From Salminus brasiliensis (taxonomy: Eukaryota > Chordata > Actinopteri > Characiformes > Bryconidae), in NCBI RefSeq assembly GCF_030463535.1, contig NC_132894.1:36034025-36098024 (forward strand): a stretch of DNA of 64,000 nt, read 5' to 3'. A model generated the notes under the pieces. The model made no database searches. It saw nothing but the letters and a program-made list of their open reading frames with translations, and was not told the origin of the DNA. Position 1 is the first letter of the stretch. Each line of letters opens with the position of its first letter. The position numbers and the translations under genes are program-made. Of the stretch, positions 1 to 13,800 are shown piece after piece.

Positions 1-2
1 CC

Positions 3-3000
3 CCAGTTGAAGTCAAATGTCAAGCAGTCCGCTACCCAGGAGTTCCATTAGCAGAGTTGCACCAAAATGTTACTTGCAATAACGCAGGTTTACTTTGTGA
101 GAACAAATACCAAACTATCATATGCCTTGACTATGAGGTAAAAGCTAAATGTTGTGAGATCACTGAATGTCAAACTACAACTCCAACAACACCAAAAACT
201 TCAACAACAACACCAACGACTACAACATCTCCAACAACAACTCCGACAACCACTCCAACAACAACTCCAACAAATATTTCAACAACCACTCCAACAACTA
301 CTCCAACAACTACTCCAACAAATACTTCAACAACCACTCCAACAACTACTCCAACAAATACTTCAACAACCACTCCAACAACTACTCCAACAAATACTTC
401 AACAACCACTCCAACAACAACTCCAACAACCACTCCAACAAATACTTCAACAACCACTCCGACAACCACTCCAACAACCACTCCAACAACAACTCCAACA
501 ACCACTCCAACAACAACTCCAACAACAACAACAACCACCACCACAAGCACAGCCATACCTCCAATATGTGAACCCTGTCACTGGTCAGATTGGATAGACT
601 TTGGTCCTCCTACAACAGGTCTTAATGGTGGTGAAATTGTACCAATAAAAAGGATAAGTGACACTTATCCTAGCATCTGTAGCACGCCAAGTAAAGTGGA
701 ATGCAGAGCCAAACTCCACCCTGGACTTCCACTTACAGATTTAGGTCAAGAAGTGACCTGTAATGCCAAAGATGGGCTGATTTGTTTGAACCAAAACCAG
801 GGTCTCCAGCAGCAATGCTTCGACTATGAGATTAGAGTGTACTGCTGTGACAGATCAGCATATTGTACATCACCAGTGACAACTACTCCAACAACAACTC
901 CAACAACCACTCCAACCACAACTCCAACAACCACTCCAACAACTACTCCAACAACTACTCCAACAACCACTCCAACCACAACTCCAACAACCACTCCAAC
1001 AACTACTCCAACAACCACTCCAACAACTACTGCAACAACAACTCCAACAACAACAACAACCACCACCACAAGCACAGCCATACCTCCAATATGTGAACCC
1101 TGTCACTGGTCAGATTGGATGGACTTTGGTCCTCCTACAACAGGTCTTAATGGTGGTGAAATTGTACCAATGAAAAGGATAGGTGACACTTATCCTAGCA
1201 TCTGTAGCACGCCAAGTGAAGTGGAATGCAGAGCCAAACTCTACCCTGGACTTCCACTTGCAGATTTAGGTCAAGAAGTGACCTGTAATGCCAAAGATGG
1301 GCTGATTTGTTTGAACCAAAACCAGGGTCTCCAGCAGCAATGCTTCGACTATGAGATTAGAGTGTACTGCTGTGACAGATCAGCATATTGTACATCACCA
1401 GTGACAACTACTCCAACAACAACTCCAACAACCACTCCAACCACAACTCCAACAACTAGTCCAACAACCACTCAAACCACAACTCCAACAACAACTCCAA
1501 CAACAACTCCAAGAACTACTCCAACAACAACAACAACCACCACCACAAGCACAGCCATACCTCCAATATGTGAACCCTGTCACTGGTCAGATTGGATGGA
1601 CTTTGGTCCTCCTACAACAGGTCTTAATGGTGGTGAAATTGTACCAATAAAAAGGATAGGTGACACTTATCCTAGCATCTGTAGCACGCCAAGTGAAGTG
1701 GAATGCAGAGCCAAACTCTACCCTGGACTTCCACTTGCAGATTTAGGTCAAGAAGTGACCTGTAATGCCAAAGATGGGCTGATTTGTTTGAACCAAAACC
1801 AGGGTCTCCAGCAGCAATGCTTCGACTATGAGATTAGAGTGTACTGCTGTGACAGATCAGCATATTGTACATCACCAGTGACAACTACTCCAACAACAAC
1901 TCCAACAACTACTCCAACAACAACTCCAACAACAACTCCAACAACCACTCCAACAACAACTCCAACAACCACTCCAACAACCACTCCAACAACTACTGCA
2001 ACAACAACTCCAACAACAACAACAACCACCACCACAAGCACAGCCATACCTCCAATATGTGAACCCTGTCACTGGTCAGATTGGATGGACTTTGGTCCTC
2101 CTACAACAGGTCTTAATGGTGGTGAAATTGTACCAATGAAAAGGATAGGTGACACTTATCCTAGCATCTGTAGCACGCCAAGTGAAGTGGAATGCAGAGC
2201 CAAACTCTACCCTGGACTTCCACTTGCAGATTTAGGTCAAGAAGTGACCTGTAATGCCAAAGATGGGCTGATTTGTTTGAACCAAAACCAGGGTCTCCAG
2301 CAGCAATGCTTCGACTATGAGATTAGAGTGTACTGCTGTGACAGATCAGCATATTGTACATCACCAGTGACAACTACTCCAACAACAACTCCAACAACCA
2401 CTCCAACAACCACTCCAACAACAACTCCAACAACTACTCCAACAACCACTCCAACAACAACTCCAACAACCACTCCAACAACTACTGCAACAACAACTCC
2501 AACAACAACAACAACCACCACCACAAGCACAGCCATACCTCCAATATGTGAACCCTGTCACTGGTCAGATTGGATGGACTTTGGTCCTCCTACAACAGGT
2601 CTTAATGGTGGTGAAATTGTACCAATAAAAAGGATAAGTGACACTTATCCTAGCATCTGTAGCACGCCAAGTGAAGTGGAATGCAGAGCCAAACTCTACC
2701 CTGGACTTCCACTTGCAGATTTAGGTCAAGAAGTGACCTGTAATGCCAAAGATGGGCTGATTTGTTTGAACCAAAACCAGGGTCTCCAGCAGCAATGCTT
2801 CGACTATGAGATTAGAGTGTACTGCTGTGACAGATCAGCATATTGTACATCACCAGTGACAACTACTCCAACAACAACTCCAACAACCACTCCAACCACA
2901 ACTCCAACAACTAGTCCAACAACCACTCCAACAACAACTCCAACAACTACTCCAACAACCACTCAAACCACAACTCCAACAACAACTCCAACAACCACTT

Positions 3001-6000
3001 CAACAACTACACCAACAACAACTCCAACAACCACTCCAACAACTACTCCAACAACAACTCCAAGAACTACTCCAACAACAACAACAACCACCACCACAAG
3101 CACAGCCATACCTCCAATATGTGAACCCTGTCAGTGGTCAGATTGGATGGACTTTGGTCCTCCTACAACAGGTCTTAATGGTGGTGAAATTGTACCAATG
3201 AAAAGGATAGGTGACACTTATCCTAGCATCTGTAGCACGCCAAGTGAAGTGGAATGCAGAGCCAAACTCTACCCTGAACTTCCACTTGCAGATTTAGGTC
3301 AAGAAGTGACCTGTAATGCCAAAGATGGGCTGATTTGTTTGAACCAAAACCAGGGTCTCCAGCAGCAATGCTTCGACTATGAGATTAGAGTGTACTGCTG
3401 TGACAGATCAGCATATTGTACATCACCAGTGACAACTACTCCAACAACAACTCCAACAACTACTCCAACAACAACTCCAACAACAACTCCAACAACCACT
3501 CCAACAACAACTCCAACAACCACTCCAACAACCACTCCAACAACTACTGCAACAACAACTCCAACAACAACAACAACCACCACCACAAGCACAGCCATAC
3601 CTCCAATATGTGAACCCTGTCACTGGTCAGATTGGATGGACTTTGGTCCTCCTACAACAGGTCTTAATGGTGGTGAAATTGTACCAATGAAAAGGATAGG
3701 TGACACTTATCCTAGCATCTGTAGCACGCCAAGTGAAGTGGAATGCAGAGCCAAACTCTACCCTGGACTTCCACTTGCAGATTTAGGTCAAGAAGTGACC
3801 TGTAATGCCAAAGATGGGCTGATTTGTTTGAACCAAAACCAGGGTCTCCAGCAGCAATGCTTCGACTATGAGATTAGAGTGTACTGCTGTGACAGATCAG
3901 CATATTGTACATCACCAGTGACAACTACTCCAACAACAACTCCAACAACCACTCCAACAACAACTCCAACAACTACTCCAACAACCACTCCAACAACAAC
4001 TCCAACAACTACTCCAACAACCACTCCAACAACCACTCCAACAACTACTGCAACAACAACTCCAACAACCACTTCAACAACTACACCAACAACAACTCCA
4101 ACAACCACTCCAACAACTACTCCAACAACAACTCCAAGAACTACTCCAACAACAACAACAACCACCACCACAAGCACAGCCATACCTCCAATATGTGAAC
4201 CCTGTCACTGGTCAGATTGGATGGACTTTGGTCCTCCTACAACAGGTCTTAATGGTGGTGAAATTGTACCAATAAAAAGGATAGGTGACACTTATCCTAG
4301 CATCTGTAGCACGCCAAGTGAAGTGGAATGCAGAGCCAAACTCTACCCTGGACTTCCACTTGCAGATTTAGGTCAAGAAGTGACCTGTAATGCCAAAGAT
4401 GGGCTGATTTGTTTGAACCAAAACCAGGGTCTCCAGCAGCAATGCTTCGACTATGAGATTAGAGTGTACTGCTGTGACAGATCAGCATATTGTACATCAC
4501 CAGTGACAACTACTCCAACAACAACTCCAACAACCACTCCAACAACCACTCCAACAACAACTCCAACAACTACTCCAACAACCACTCCAACAACCACTCC
4601 AACAACTACTCCAACAACCACTCCAACAACCACTCCAACAACTACTGCAACAACAACTCCAACAACAACAACAACCACCACCACAAGCACAGCCATACCT
4701 CCAATATGTGAACCCTGTCACTGGTCAGATTGGATGGACTTTGGTCCTCCTACAACAGGTCTTAATGGTGGTGAAATTGTACCAATGAAAAGGATAGGTG
4801 ACACTTATCCTAGCATCTGTAGCACGCCAAGTGAAGTGGAATGCAGAGCCAAACTCTACCCTGGACTTCCACTTGCAGATTTAGGTCAAGAAGTGACCTG
4901 TAATGCCAAAGATGGGCTGATTTGTTTGAACCAAAACCAGGGTCTCCAGCAGCAATGCTTCGACTATGAGATTAGAGTGTACTGCTGTGACAGATCAGCA
5001 TATTGTACATCACCAGTGACAACTACTCCAACAACAACTCCAACAACCACTCCAACAACCACTCAAACCACAACTCCAACAACAACTCCAACAACAACTC
5101 CAACAACTACTGCAACAACCACTCCAACAACCACTCCAACAACCACTCCAACAACTACTCCAACAACAACTCCAACAACTACTCCAACAACAACAACAAC
5201 CACCACCACAAGCACAGCCATACCTCCAATATGTGAACCCTGTCACTGGTCAGATTGGATGGACTTTGGTCCTCCTACAACAGGTCTTAATGGTGGTGAA
5301 ATTGTACCAATGAAAAGGATAGGTGACACTTATCCTAGCATCTGTAGCACGCCAAGTGAAGTGGAATGCAGAGCCAAACTCTACCCTGGACTTCCACTTG
5401 CAGATTTAGGTCAAGAAGTGACCTGTAATGCCAAAGATGGGCTGATTTGTTTGAACCAAAACCAGGGTCTCCAGCAGCAATGCTTCGACTATGAGATTAG
5501 AGTGTACTGCTGTGACAGATCAGCATATTGTACATCACCAGTGACAACTACTCCAACAACAACTCCAACAACCACTCCAACAACCACTCCAACAACAACT
5601 CCAACAACTACTCCAACAACCACTCCAACAACAACTCCAACAACTACTCCAACAACCACTCCAACAACCACTCCAACAACTACTGCAACAACAACTCCAA
5701 CAACAACAACAACCACCACCACAAGCACAGCCATACCTCCAATATGTGAACCCTGTCACTGGTCAGATTGGATGGACTTTGGTCCTCCTACAACAGGTCT
5801 TAATGGTGGTGAAATTGTACCAATGAAAAGGATAGGTGACACTTATCCTAGCATCTGTAGCACGCCAAGTGAAGTGGAATGCAGAGCCAAACTCTACCCT
5901 GGACTTCCACTTGCAGATTTAGGTCAAGAAGTGACCTGTAATGCCAAAGATGGGCTGATTTGTTTGAACCAAAACCAAGGTCTCCAGCAGCAATGCTTCG

Positions 6001-9000
6001 ACTATGAGATTAGAGTGTACTGCTGTGACAGATCAGCATATTGTACATCACCAGTGACAACTACTCCAACAACAACTCCAACAACCACTCCAACCACAAC
6101 TCCAACAACTACTCCAACAACCACTCCAACAACAACTCCAACAACTACTCCAACAACCACTCAAACCACAACTCCAACAACAACTCCAACAACCACTTCA
6201 ACAACTACACCAACAACAACTCCAACAACCACTCCAACAACTACTCCAACAACAACTCCAAGAACTACTCCAACAACAACAACAACCACCACCACAAGCA
6301 CAGCCATACCTCCAATATGTGAACCCTGTCAGTGGTCAGATTGGATGGACTTTGGTCCTCCTACAACAGGTCTTAATGGTGGTGAAATTGTACCAATAAA
6401 AAGGATAGGTGACACTTATCCTAGCATCTGTAGCACGCCAAGTGAAGTGGAATGCAGAGCCAAACTCTACCCTGGACTTCCACTTGCAGATTTAGGTCAA
6501 GAAGTGACCTGTAATGCCAAAGATGGGCTGATTTGTTTGAACCAAAACCAGGGTCTCCAGCAGCAATGCTTCGACTATGAGATTAGAGTGTACTGCTGTG
6601 ACAGATCAGCATATTGTACATCACCAGTGACAACTACTCCAACAACAACTCCAACAACTACTCCAACAACAACTCCAACAACAACTCCAACAACCACTCC
6701 AACAACAACTCCAACAACCACTCCAACAACTACTCCAACAACAACTCCAAGAACTACTCCAACAACAACAACAACCACCACCACAAGCACAGCCATACCT
6801 CCAATATGTGAACCCTGTCAGTGGTCAGATTGGATGGACTTTGGTCCTCCTACAACAGGTCTTAATGGTGGTGAAATTGTACCAATAAAAAGGATAGGTG
6901 ACACTTATCCTAGCATCTGTAGCACGCCAAGTGAAGTGGAATGCAGAGCCAAACTCTACCCTGGACTTCCACTTGCAGATTTAGGTCAAGAAGTGACCTG
7001 TAATGCCAAAGATGGGCTGATTTGTTTGAACCAAAACCAGGGTCTCCAGCAGCAATGCTTCGACTATGAGATTAGAGTGTACTGCTGTGACAGATCAGCA
7101 TATTGTACATCACCAGTGACAACTACTCCAACAACAACTCCAACAACTACTCCAACAACAACTCCAACAACAACTCCAACAACCACTCCAACAACAACTC
7201 CAACAACCACTCCAACAACTACTGCAACAACAACTCCAACAACAACAACAACCACCACTACAAGCACAGCCATACCTCCAATATGTGAACCCTGTCACTG
7301 GTCAGATTGGATGGACTTTGGTCCTCCTACAACAGGTCTTAATGGTGGTGAAATTGTACCAATGAAAAGGATAGGTGACACTTATCCTAGCATCTGTAGC
7401 ACGCCAAGTGAAGTGGAATGCAGAGCCAAACTCTACCCTGGACTTCCACTTGCAGATTTAGGTCAAGAAGTGACCTGTAATGCCAAAGATGGGCTGATTT
7501 GTTTGAACCAAAACCAGGGTCTCCAGCAGCAATGCTTCGACTATGAGATTAGAGTGTACTGCTGTGACAGATCAGCATATTGTACATCACCAGTGACAAC
7601 TACTCCAACAACAACTCCAACAACCACTCCAACAACCACTCCAACAACAACTCCAACAACTACTCCAACAACCACTCCAACAACCACTCCAACAACTACT
7701 CCAACAACCACTCCAACAACCACTCCAACAACTACTGCAACAACAACTCCAACAACAACAACAACCACCACCACAAGCACAGCCATACCTCCAATATGTG
7801 AACCCTGTCAGTGGTCAGATTGGATGGACTTTGGTCCTCCTACAACAGGTCTTAATGGTGGTGAAATTGTACCAATGAAAAGGATAGGTGACACTTATCC
7901 TAGCATCTGTAGCACGCCAAGTGAAGTGGAATGCAGAGCCAAACTCTACCCTGGACTTCCACTTGCAGATTTAGGTCAAGAAGTGACCTGTAATGCCAAA
8001 GATGGGCTGATTTGTTTGAACCAAAACCAGGGTCTCCAGCAGCAATGCTTCGACTATGAGATTAGAGTGTACTGCTGTGACAGATCAGCATATTGTACAT
8101 CACCAGTGACAACTACTCCAACCACAACTCCAACAACCACTCCAACAACCACTCCAACAACCACTCCAACAACTACTCCAACAACTACTGCAACAACAAC
8201 TCCAACAACAACAACAACCACCACCACAAGCACAGCCATACCTCCAATATGTGAACCCTGTCAGTGGTCAGATTGGATGGACTTTGGTCCTCCTACAACA
8301 GGTCTTAATGGTGGTGAAATTGTACCAATAAAAAGGATAGGTGACACTTATCCTAGCATCTGTAGCACGCCAAGTGAAGTGGAATGCAGAGCCAAGCTCT
8401 ACCCTGGACTTCCACTTACAGATTTAGGTCAAGAAGTGACCTGTAATGCCAAAGATGGGCTGATTTGTTTGAACCAAAACCAGGGTCTCCAGCAGCAATG
8501 CTTCGACTATGAGATTAGAGTGTACTGCTGTGACAGATCAGCATATTGTACATCACCAGTGACAACTACTCGAACACCTCCTCCAACAACAACTCCAACA
8601 ACAACTCCAACAACCACTCCAACAACAACTCCAACAACTACTCCAACAACCACTCCAACAACCACTCCAACAACTACTGCAACAACAACTCCAACAACAA
8701 CAACAACCACCACCACAAGCACAGCCATACCTCCAATATGTGAACCCTGTCACTGGTCAGATTGGATGGACTTTGGTCCTCCTACAACAGGTCTTAATGG
8801 TGGTGAAATTGTACCAATGAAAAGGATAGGTGACACTTATCCTAGCATCTGTAGCACGCCAAGTGAAGTGGAATGCAGAGCCAAACTCTACCCTGGACTT
8901 CCACTTGCAGATTTAGGTCAAGAAGTGACCTGTAATGCCAAAGATGGGCTGATTTGTTTGAACCAAAACCAGGGTCTCCAGCAGCAATGCTTCGACTATG

Positions 9001-10893
9001 AGATTAGAGTGTACTGCTGTGACAGATCAGTATATTGTACATCACCAGTGACAACTACTCCAACAACCACTCCAACAACCACTCCAACAACTACTCCAAC
9101 AACTACTCCAACAACAACTCCAACAACAACTCCAACAACCACTCCAACAACAACTCCAACAACAACTCCAACAACCACTCCAACAACTACTCCAACAACT
9201 ACTCCAACAACCACTCCAACAACCACTCCAACAACTACTGCAACAACAACTCCAACAACAACAACAACCACCACCACAAGCACAGCCATACCTCCAATAT
9301 GTGAACCCTGTCAGTGGTCAGATTGGATGGACTTTGGTCCTCCTACAACAGGTCTTAATGGTGGTGAAATTGTACCAATGAAAAGGATAGGTGACACTTA
9401 TCCTAGCATCTGTAGCACGCCAAGTGAAGTGGAATGCAGAGCCAAACTCTACCCTGGACTTCCACTTGCAGATTTAGGTCAAGAAGTGACCTGTAATGCC
9501 AAAGATGGGCTGATTTGTTTGAACCAAAACCAGGGTCTCCAGCAGCAATGCTTCGACTATGAGATTAGAGTGTACTGCTGTGACAGATCAGTATATTGTA
9601 CATCACCAGTGACAACTACTCCAACAACCACTCCAACAACCACTCCAACAACTACTCCAACAACTACTCCAACAACCACTCCAACAACCACTCCAACAAC
9701 CACTCCAACAACAACTCCAACAACCACTCCAACAACTACTCCAACTACTACTGCAACAACAACTCCAACAACAACAACAACCACCACCACAAGCACAGCC
9801 ATACCTCCAATATGTGAACCCTGTCACTGGTCAGATTGGATGGACTTTGGTCCTCCTACAACAGGTCTTAATGGTGGTGAAATTGTACCAATGAAAAGGA
9901 TAGGTGACACTTATCCTAGCATCTGTAGCACGCCAAGTGAAGTGGAATGCAGAGCCAAACTCTACCCTGAACTTCCACTTGCAGATTTAGGTCAAGAAGT
10001 GACCTGTAATGCCAAAGATGGGCTGATTTGTTTGAACCAAAACCAGGGTCTCCAGCAGCAATGCTTCGACTATGAGATTAGAGTGTACTGCTGTGACAGA
10101 TCAGCATATTGTACATCACCAGTGACAACCACTCCAACAACAACTCCAACAACCACTCCAACAACTACTCCAACAACTACTCCAACAACCACTCCAACAA
10201 CCACTCCAACAACTACTGCAACAACAACTCCAACAACAACAACAACCACCACCACAAGCACAGCCATACCTCCAATATGTGAACCCTGTCAGTGGTCAGA
10301 TTGGATGGACTTTGGTCCTCCTACAACAGGTCTTAATGGTGGTGAAATTGTACCAATGAAAAGGATAGGTGACACTTATCCTAGCATCTGTAGCACGCCA
10401 AGTGAAGTGGAATGCAGAGCCAAACTCTACCCTGGACTTCCACTTGCAGATTTAGGTCAAGAAGTGACCTGTAATGCCAAAGATGGGCTGATTTGTTTGA
10501 ACCAAAACCAGGGTCTCCAGCAGCAATGCTTCGACTATGAGATTAGAGTGTACTGCTGTGACAGATCAGCATATTGTACATCACCAGTGACAACTACTCC
10601 AACAACAACTCCAACAACAACTCCAACAACAACTCCAACAACTACTCCAACAACCACTCCAACAACCACTCCAACAACTACTCCAACAACTACTCCAACA
10701 ACCACTCCAACAACCACTCAAACCACAACTCCAACAACAACTCCAACAACAACTCCAACAACCACTCCAACAACAACTCCAACAACAACGACTACAAAAA
10801 CCCCACTTACCGTGAAAACTGAATCTACAACAAGGCCACACACAGACAAACAAATATGTTATTGCATCTATGACGGAAAAGTTTTCATGGAAG
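3..10893 (+). CDS. Gene A giant central exon: Thr/Pro mucin domain with about 20 CysD domains
   Basis: A single exon, open to the left edge and ending at the GTAAAT donor at 10894. It begins with the end of a divergent CysD (to about nt 170), then a spacer with TNTS/TNIS variants (170-540). Twenty near-identical CysD domains follow, each opening with STAIPPICEPC, the WSDW (WxxW) motif and about ten cysteines. WSDW motifs start near 577, 1105, 1580, 2070, 2560, 3133, 3622, 4207, 4720, 5245, 5758, 6331, 6820, 7297, 7810, 8263, 8752, 9313, 9826 and 10291. Spacers are almost pure TTTP tetrapeptides, dense acceptor sites for mucin-type O-GalNAc glycans, and end in a run of threonines. CysD domains are known from MUC2, MUC5AC and MUC5B, where they act in non-covalent cross-linking of the gel; WxxW tryptophans are potential C-mannosylation sites. 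No stop interrupts the exon. Confidence 0.95.
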
Positions 10894-13800
10894 GTAAATT
10901 CTTTCAAATTCTTTTAAATTAGTTTTTTAAAGATACTTTTTCATTGTAGTTTTACATCATGTACACCAGAATTTAACACTATATTTACAATGTTTTTTTT
11001 CAGGTGTTTTTAAGCATATACGTTAATTTTTTACCATTTACTTTTTTCAACTTGCATAACAGTTTTACAAAATTACAAGAAAGTTAATAGTAACAACATT
11101 TATGCCTGTGTTTGACAAAGGTGAAGAAATATACAACGTGAGTGATGCTGATGGATGGTGTTATAGTGGGAAGTGCGTTCAAACGGAGCATGCCAAATGT
11201 ACAGCTGTTGGACATCTGAAACCATGTGGTGTAACACCTACACCATTACCCACTACAACCACTGCACCAATACCTACCACACCTGCACCCCAAAACTGTG
11301 ATAATCACCAACCACCCCTAAAGGTAATACATTCCATAAAGTAGTTAACATAATGGTGACCCCATTGGTCATTTACACAAGGGTGTTTCTGCAACTACAG
11401 GCACATTTTTTGTCCACTCTCAACGGTCTTTGTGTTTTATTTTATTATTATTAAGTAGTGCTGGACGATATGACCAAAATTTGTATTTGCAACAAATTCC
11501 TTAATTTTGGTCAATATGATATAAATACAAAATCGATATAAATAATTTAAAGGCCTCAGAAAAACTGCCAAGAAGTCTTTGAAACCTCCTACATAAACTA
11601 CATCATATTTTAGAAATAGTGAACTGACGGCTGTGATCTGTAATAAATGCCTGTTAGTGAAAAAAAATGACAAAAAATTATATCACTTAATTTTATTTCT
11701 TATCGTGGTAAATACCGATATCGGATTATTGTCCTAATTTTAAGTTTAGTGGAATTTGTCATAGCACAATTTCAGATACAAAATGAGTCATAAATGGTAT
11801 TTACAAAATACCATTTACTTTGTCCCACAGTTGTTGATTATGTTCTTCCAATGCATAAAAGACAAAACATTTCAATAATGAATGAGTGCATTTTCATATA
11901 AATATAGTACTGCACAAAAAAGTCTCAGGAACTCCTAAATATTGTTAACAATTATTATTATTATAATATAATTATATTGTGAGTTTAATCTGTGAAACAC
12001 AATTTGACACAATGATGTATTTTTGTTTTTTGAAGAATTACAAATGTAATTCATGTTAAATTTAAGTTTTAAATTTAAGTCTTTCAGAGCTAATGTGACA
12101 GACCATGCTATTTGCCAGCATTTTTCATTCAAAAACAGTGGAAATGTCATTACTGCAAACTCACGTTGCTATAACGTACAGTTCTATCATGTCCCCCGTT
12201 AACAGTTTTCTACCTGAAGTATCACATATACATCCAAGTCTAATTCTGTATCTTTTTTCCAGAATGGTGAAAGTATTCCAGATGGGAAATGCTCCAAAAT
12301 CACATGTATCAATGGAAAAATCATGCATGAGCATATGCACTGTGAGCCTGCCTCTTTGCCTGTGTGTGTGAACAACTATCCACCAGTGAAAGTGACTGAT
12401 GATTCTGGGTGCTGTTCTACATATGACTGCCAATGTGAGTATACTATATAGCTTCACCACTACATTCTTTATATGGATTTTAGAATATACTCTACATTGT
12501 GGGGATAACTGAGTGTGCTGCATCTCCCTCAGGTGTCTGCAGTGGCTTTGGAGACCCACATTACATCACGTTTGATGGAACATACTACCCATTCCAAGGA
12601 AACTGCTCCTATGTCTTGGTCAAAGAGATACATCCAAAATACAACTTCAGTGTCATCATTGACAATGTGTACTGTGATTCTGAAGATGGCCTTTCTTGTC
12701 CCAAATCACTGACAGTGCACTACAAATCCTTTGAGATTTTAATGGCACAGAACATTTCTAATGGAATTGTCACAAACCTGGTAACTAAGTTTAATTATTT
12801 ATTCTGTAATTTGTAAAAAATCATAGGAAACGGAATAAAAAGAAAGAAATTAAAATTACAGTCCATATATGGACACTAAACTGCACAATCACCTGGTTTG
12901 AAATATCTGACATCACAAGAACCACTTTATTCGCATATCTCTGCCTGTCTACAGTTTTGGTCTGCCCACTCATACTGCACTTTTGAGGAGTGTTTCAGCT
13001 CTGAGTGTTTTTTGAACGAGGCACAGCCATTCAGAACAGACCTCAACTATCATATCAATCATGAAGGTCCTGTAACAGAAAGGTTCTGTTAAAAGACAAC
13101 TAAAACAACCAATTCTCACATGAAAAGAGTAGGTAGTTAAACTGTAGTCATTTTGTAGTTGCGATTTCTTAAATATGATGACAGACACTATTCTGGGATT
13201 ATGTTCACACTTTACACATTTGTATGAAGATTGCACATCATCACACCAGAAAAGTGAAAGAATTACTGACAAAATGTGTGTTTTAAAGTCTTTTTAGCTG
13301 TGCTGAACTTCAGGCATACTGGAATACAGATCTATAACTGACGATAGCACAACATGATTGTTAGAGTGCTTCAGTAAAAGGTGTGAGTAACACTGGGAAA
13401 AGTAACCTCCCCCCCTCCCATTATAGATTGATGTGAACAAGAAGCGAGTCCCACTGCCGTTCGAGAACAGTGACTTCCGAGTAACAGACAATGGCATTGA
13501 ATCACTGGTGGTGATACCAGCCATCGGCGCACAGGTCACATTCACTGGAATGATGTTTTTCATCAACCTCCCCTGGCAGAAGTTCCATGGTAACACAGAG
13601 GGACAATGCGGTGAGTTATATTCTTTTCTAATTTAGATAACATGAAATAGACCAAAGGTGCTACATGATTCCTGGTGATGCCACAGCCATCCGTGGCCAG
13701 GAGTCCCAGAGATATATATTTAAATATACTTCCTTTTTTAGGAACCTGTGATAATAACCGCACTGATGACTGCCGTCTGCCTAATGGCACCATTCTAACA

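Noticed and set aside
154-10907. Many overlapping frames in the gene A exon reading as poly-Gln/Leu, poly-Asn/Ser, Val-Gly or Cys-Trp proteins
   Set aside because: They are other-frame readings of the TTTP repeat, which by composition lacks stops in most frames. The sense frame alone carries CysD domains and joins to spliced downstream exons.
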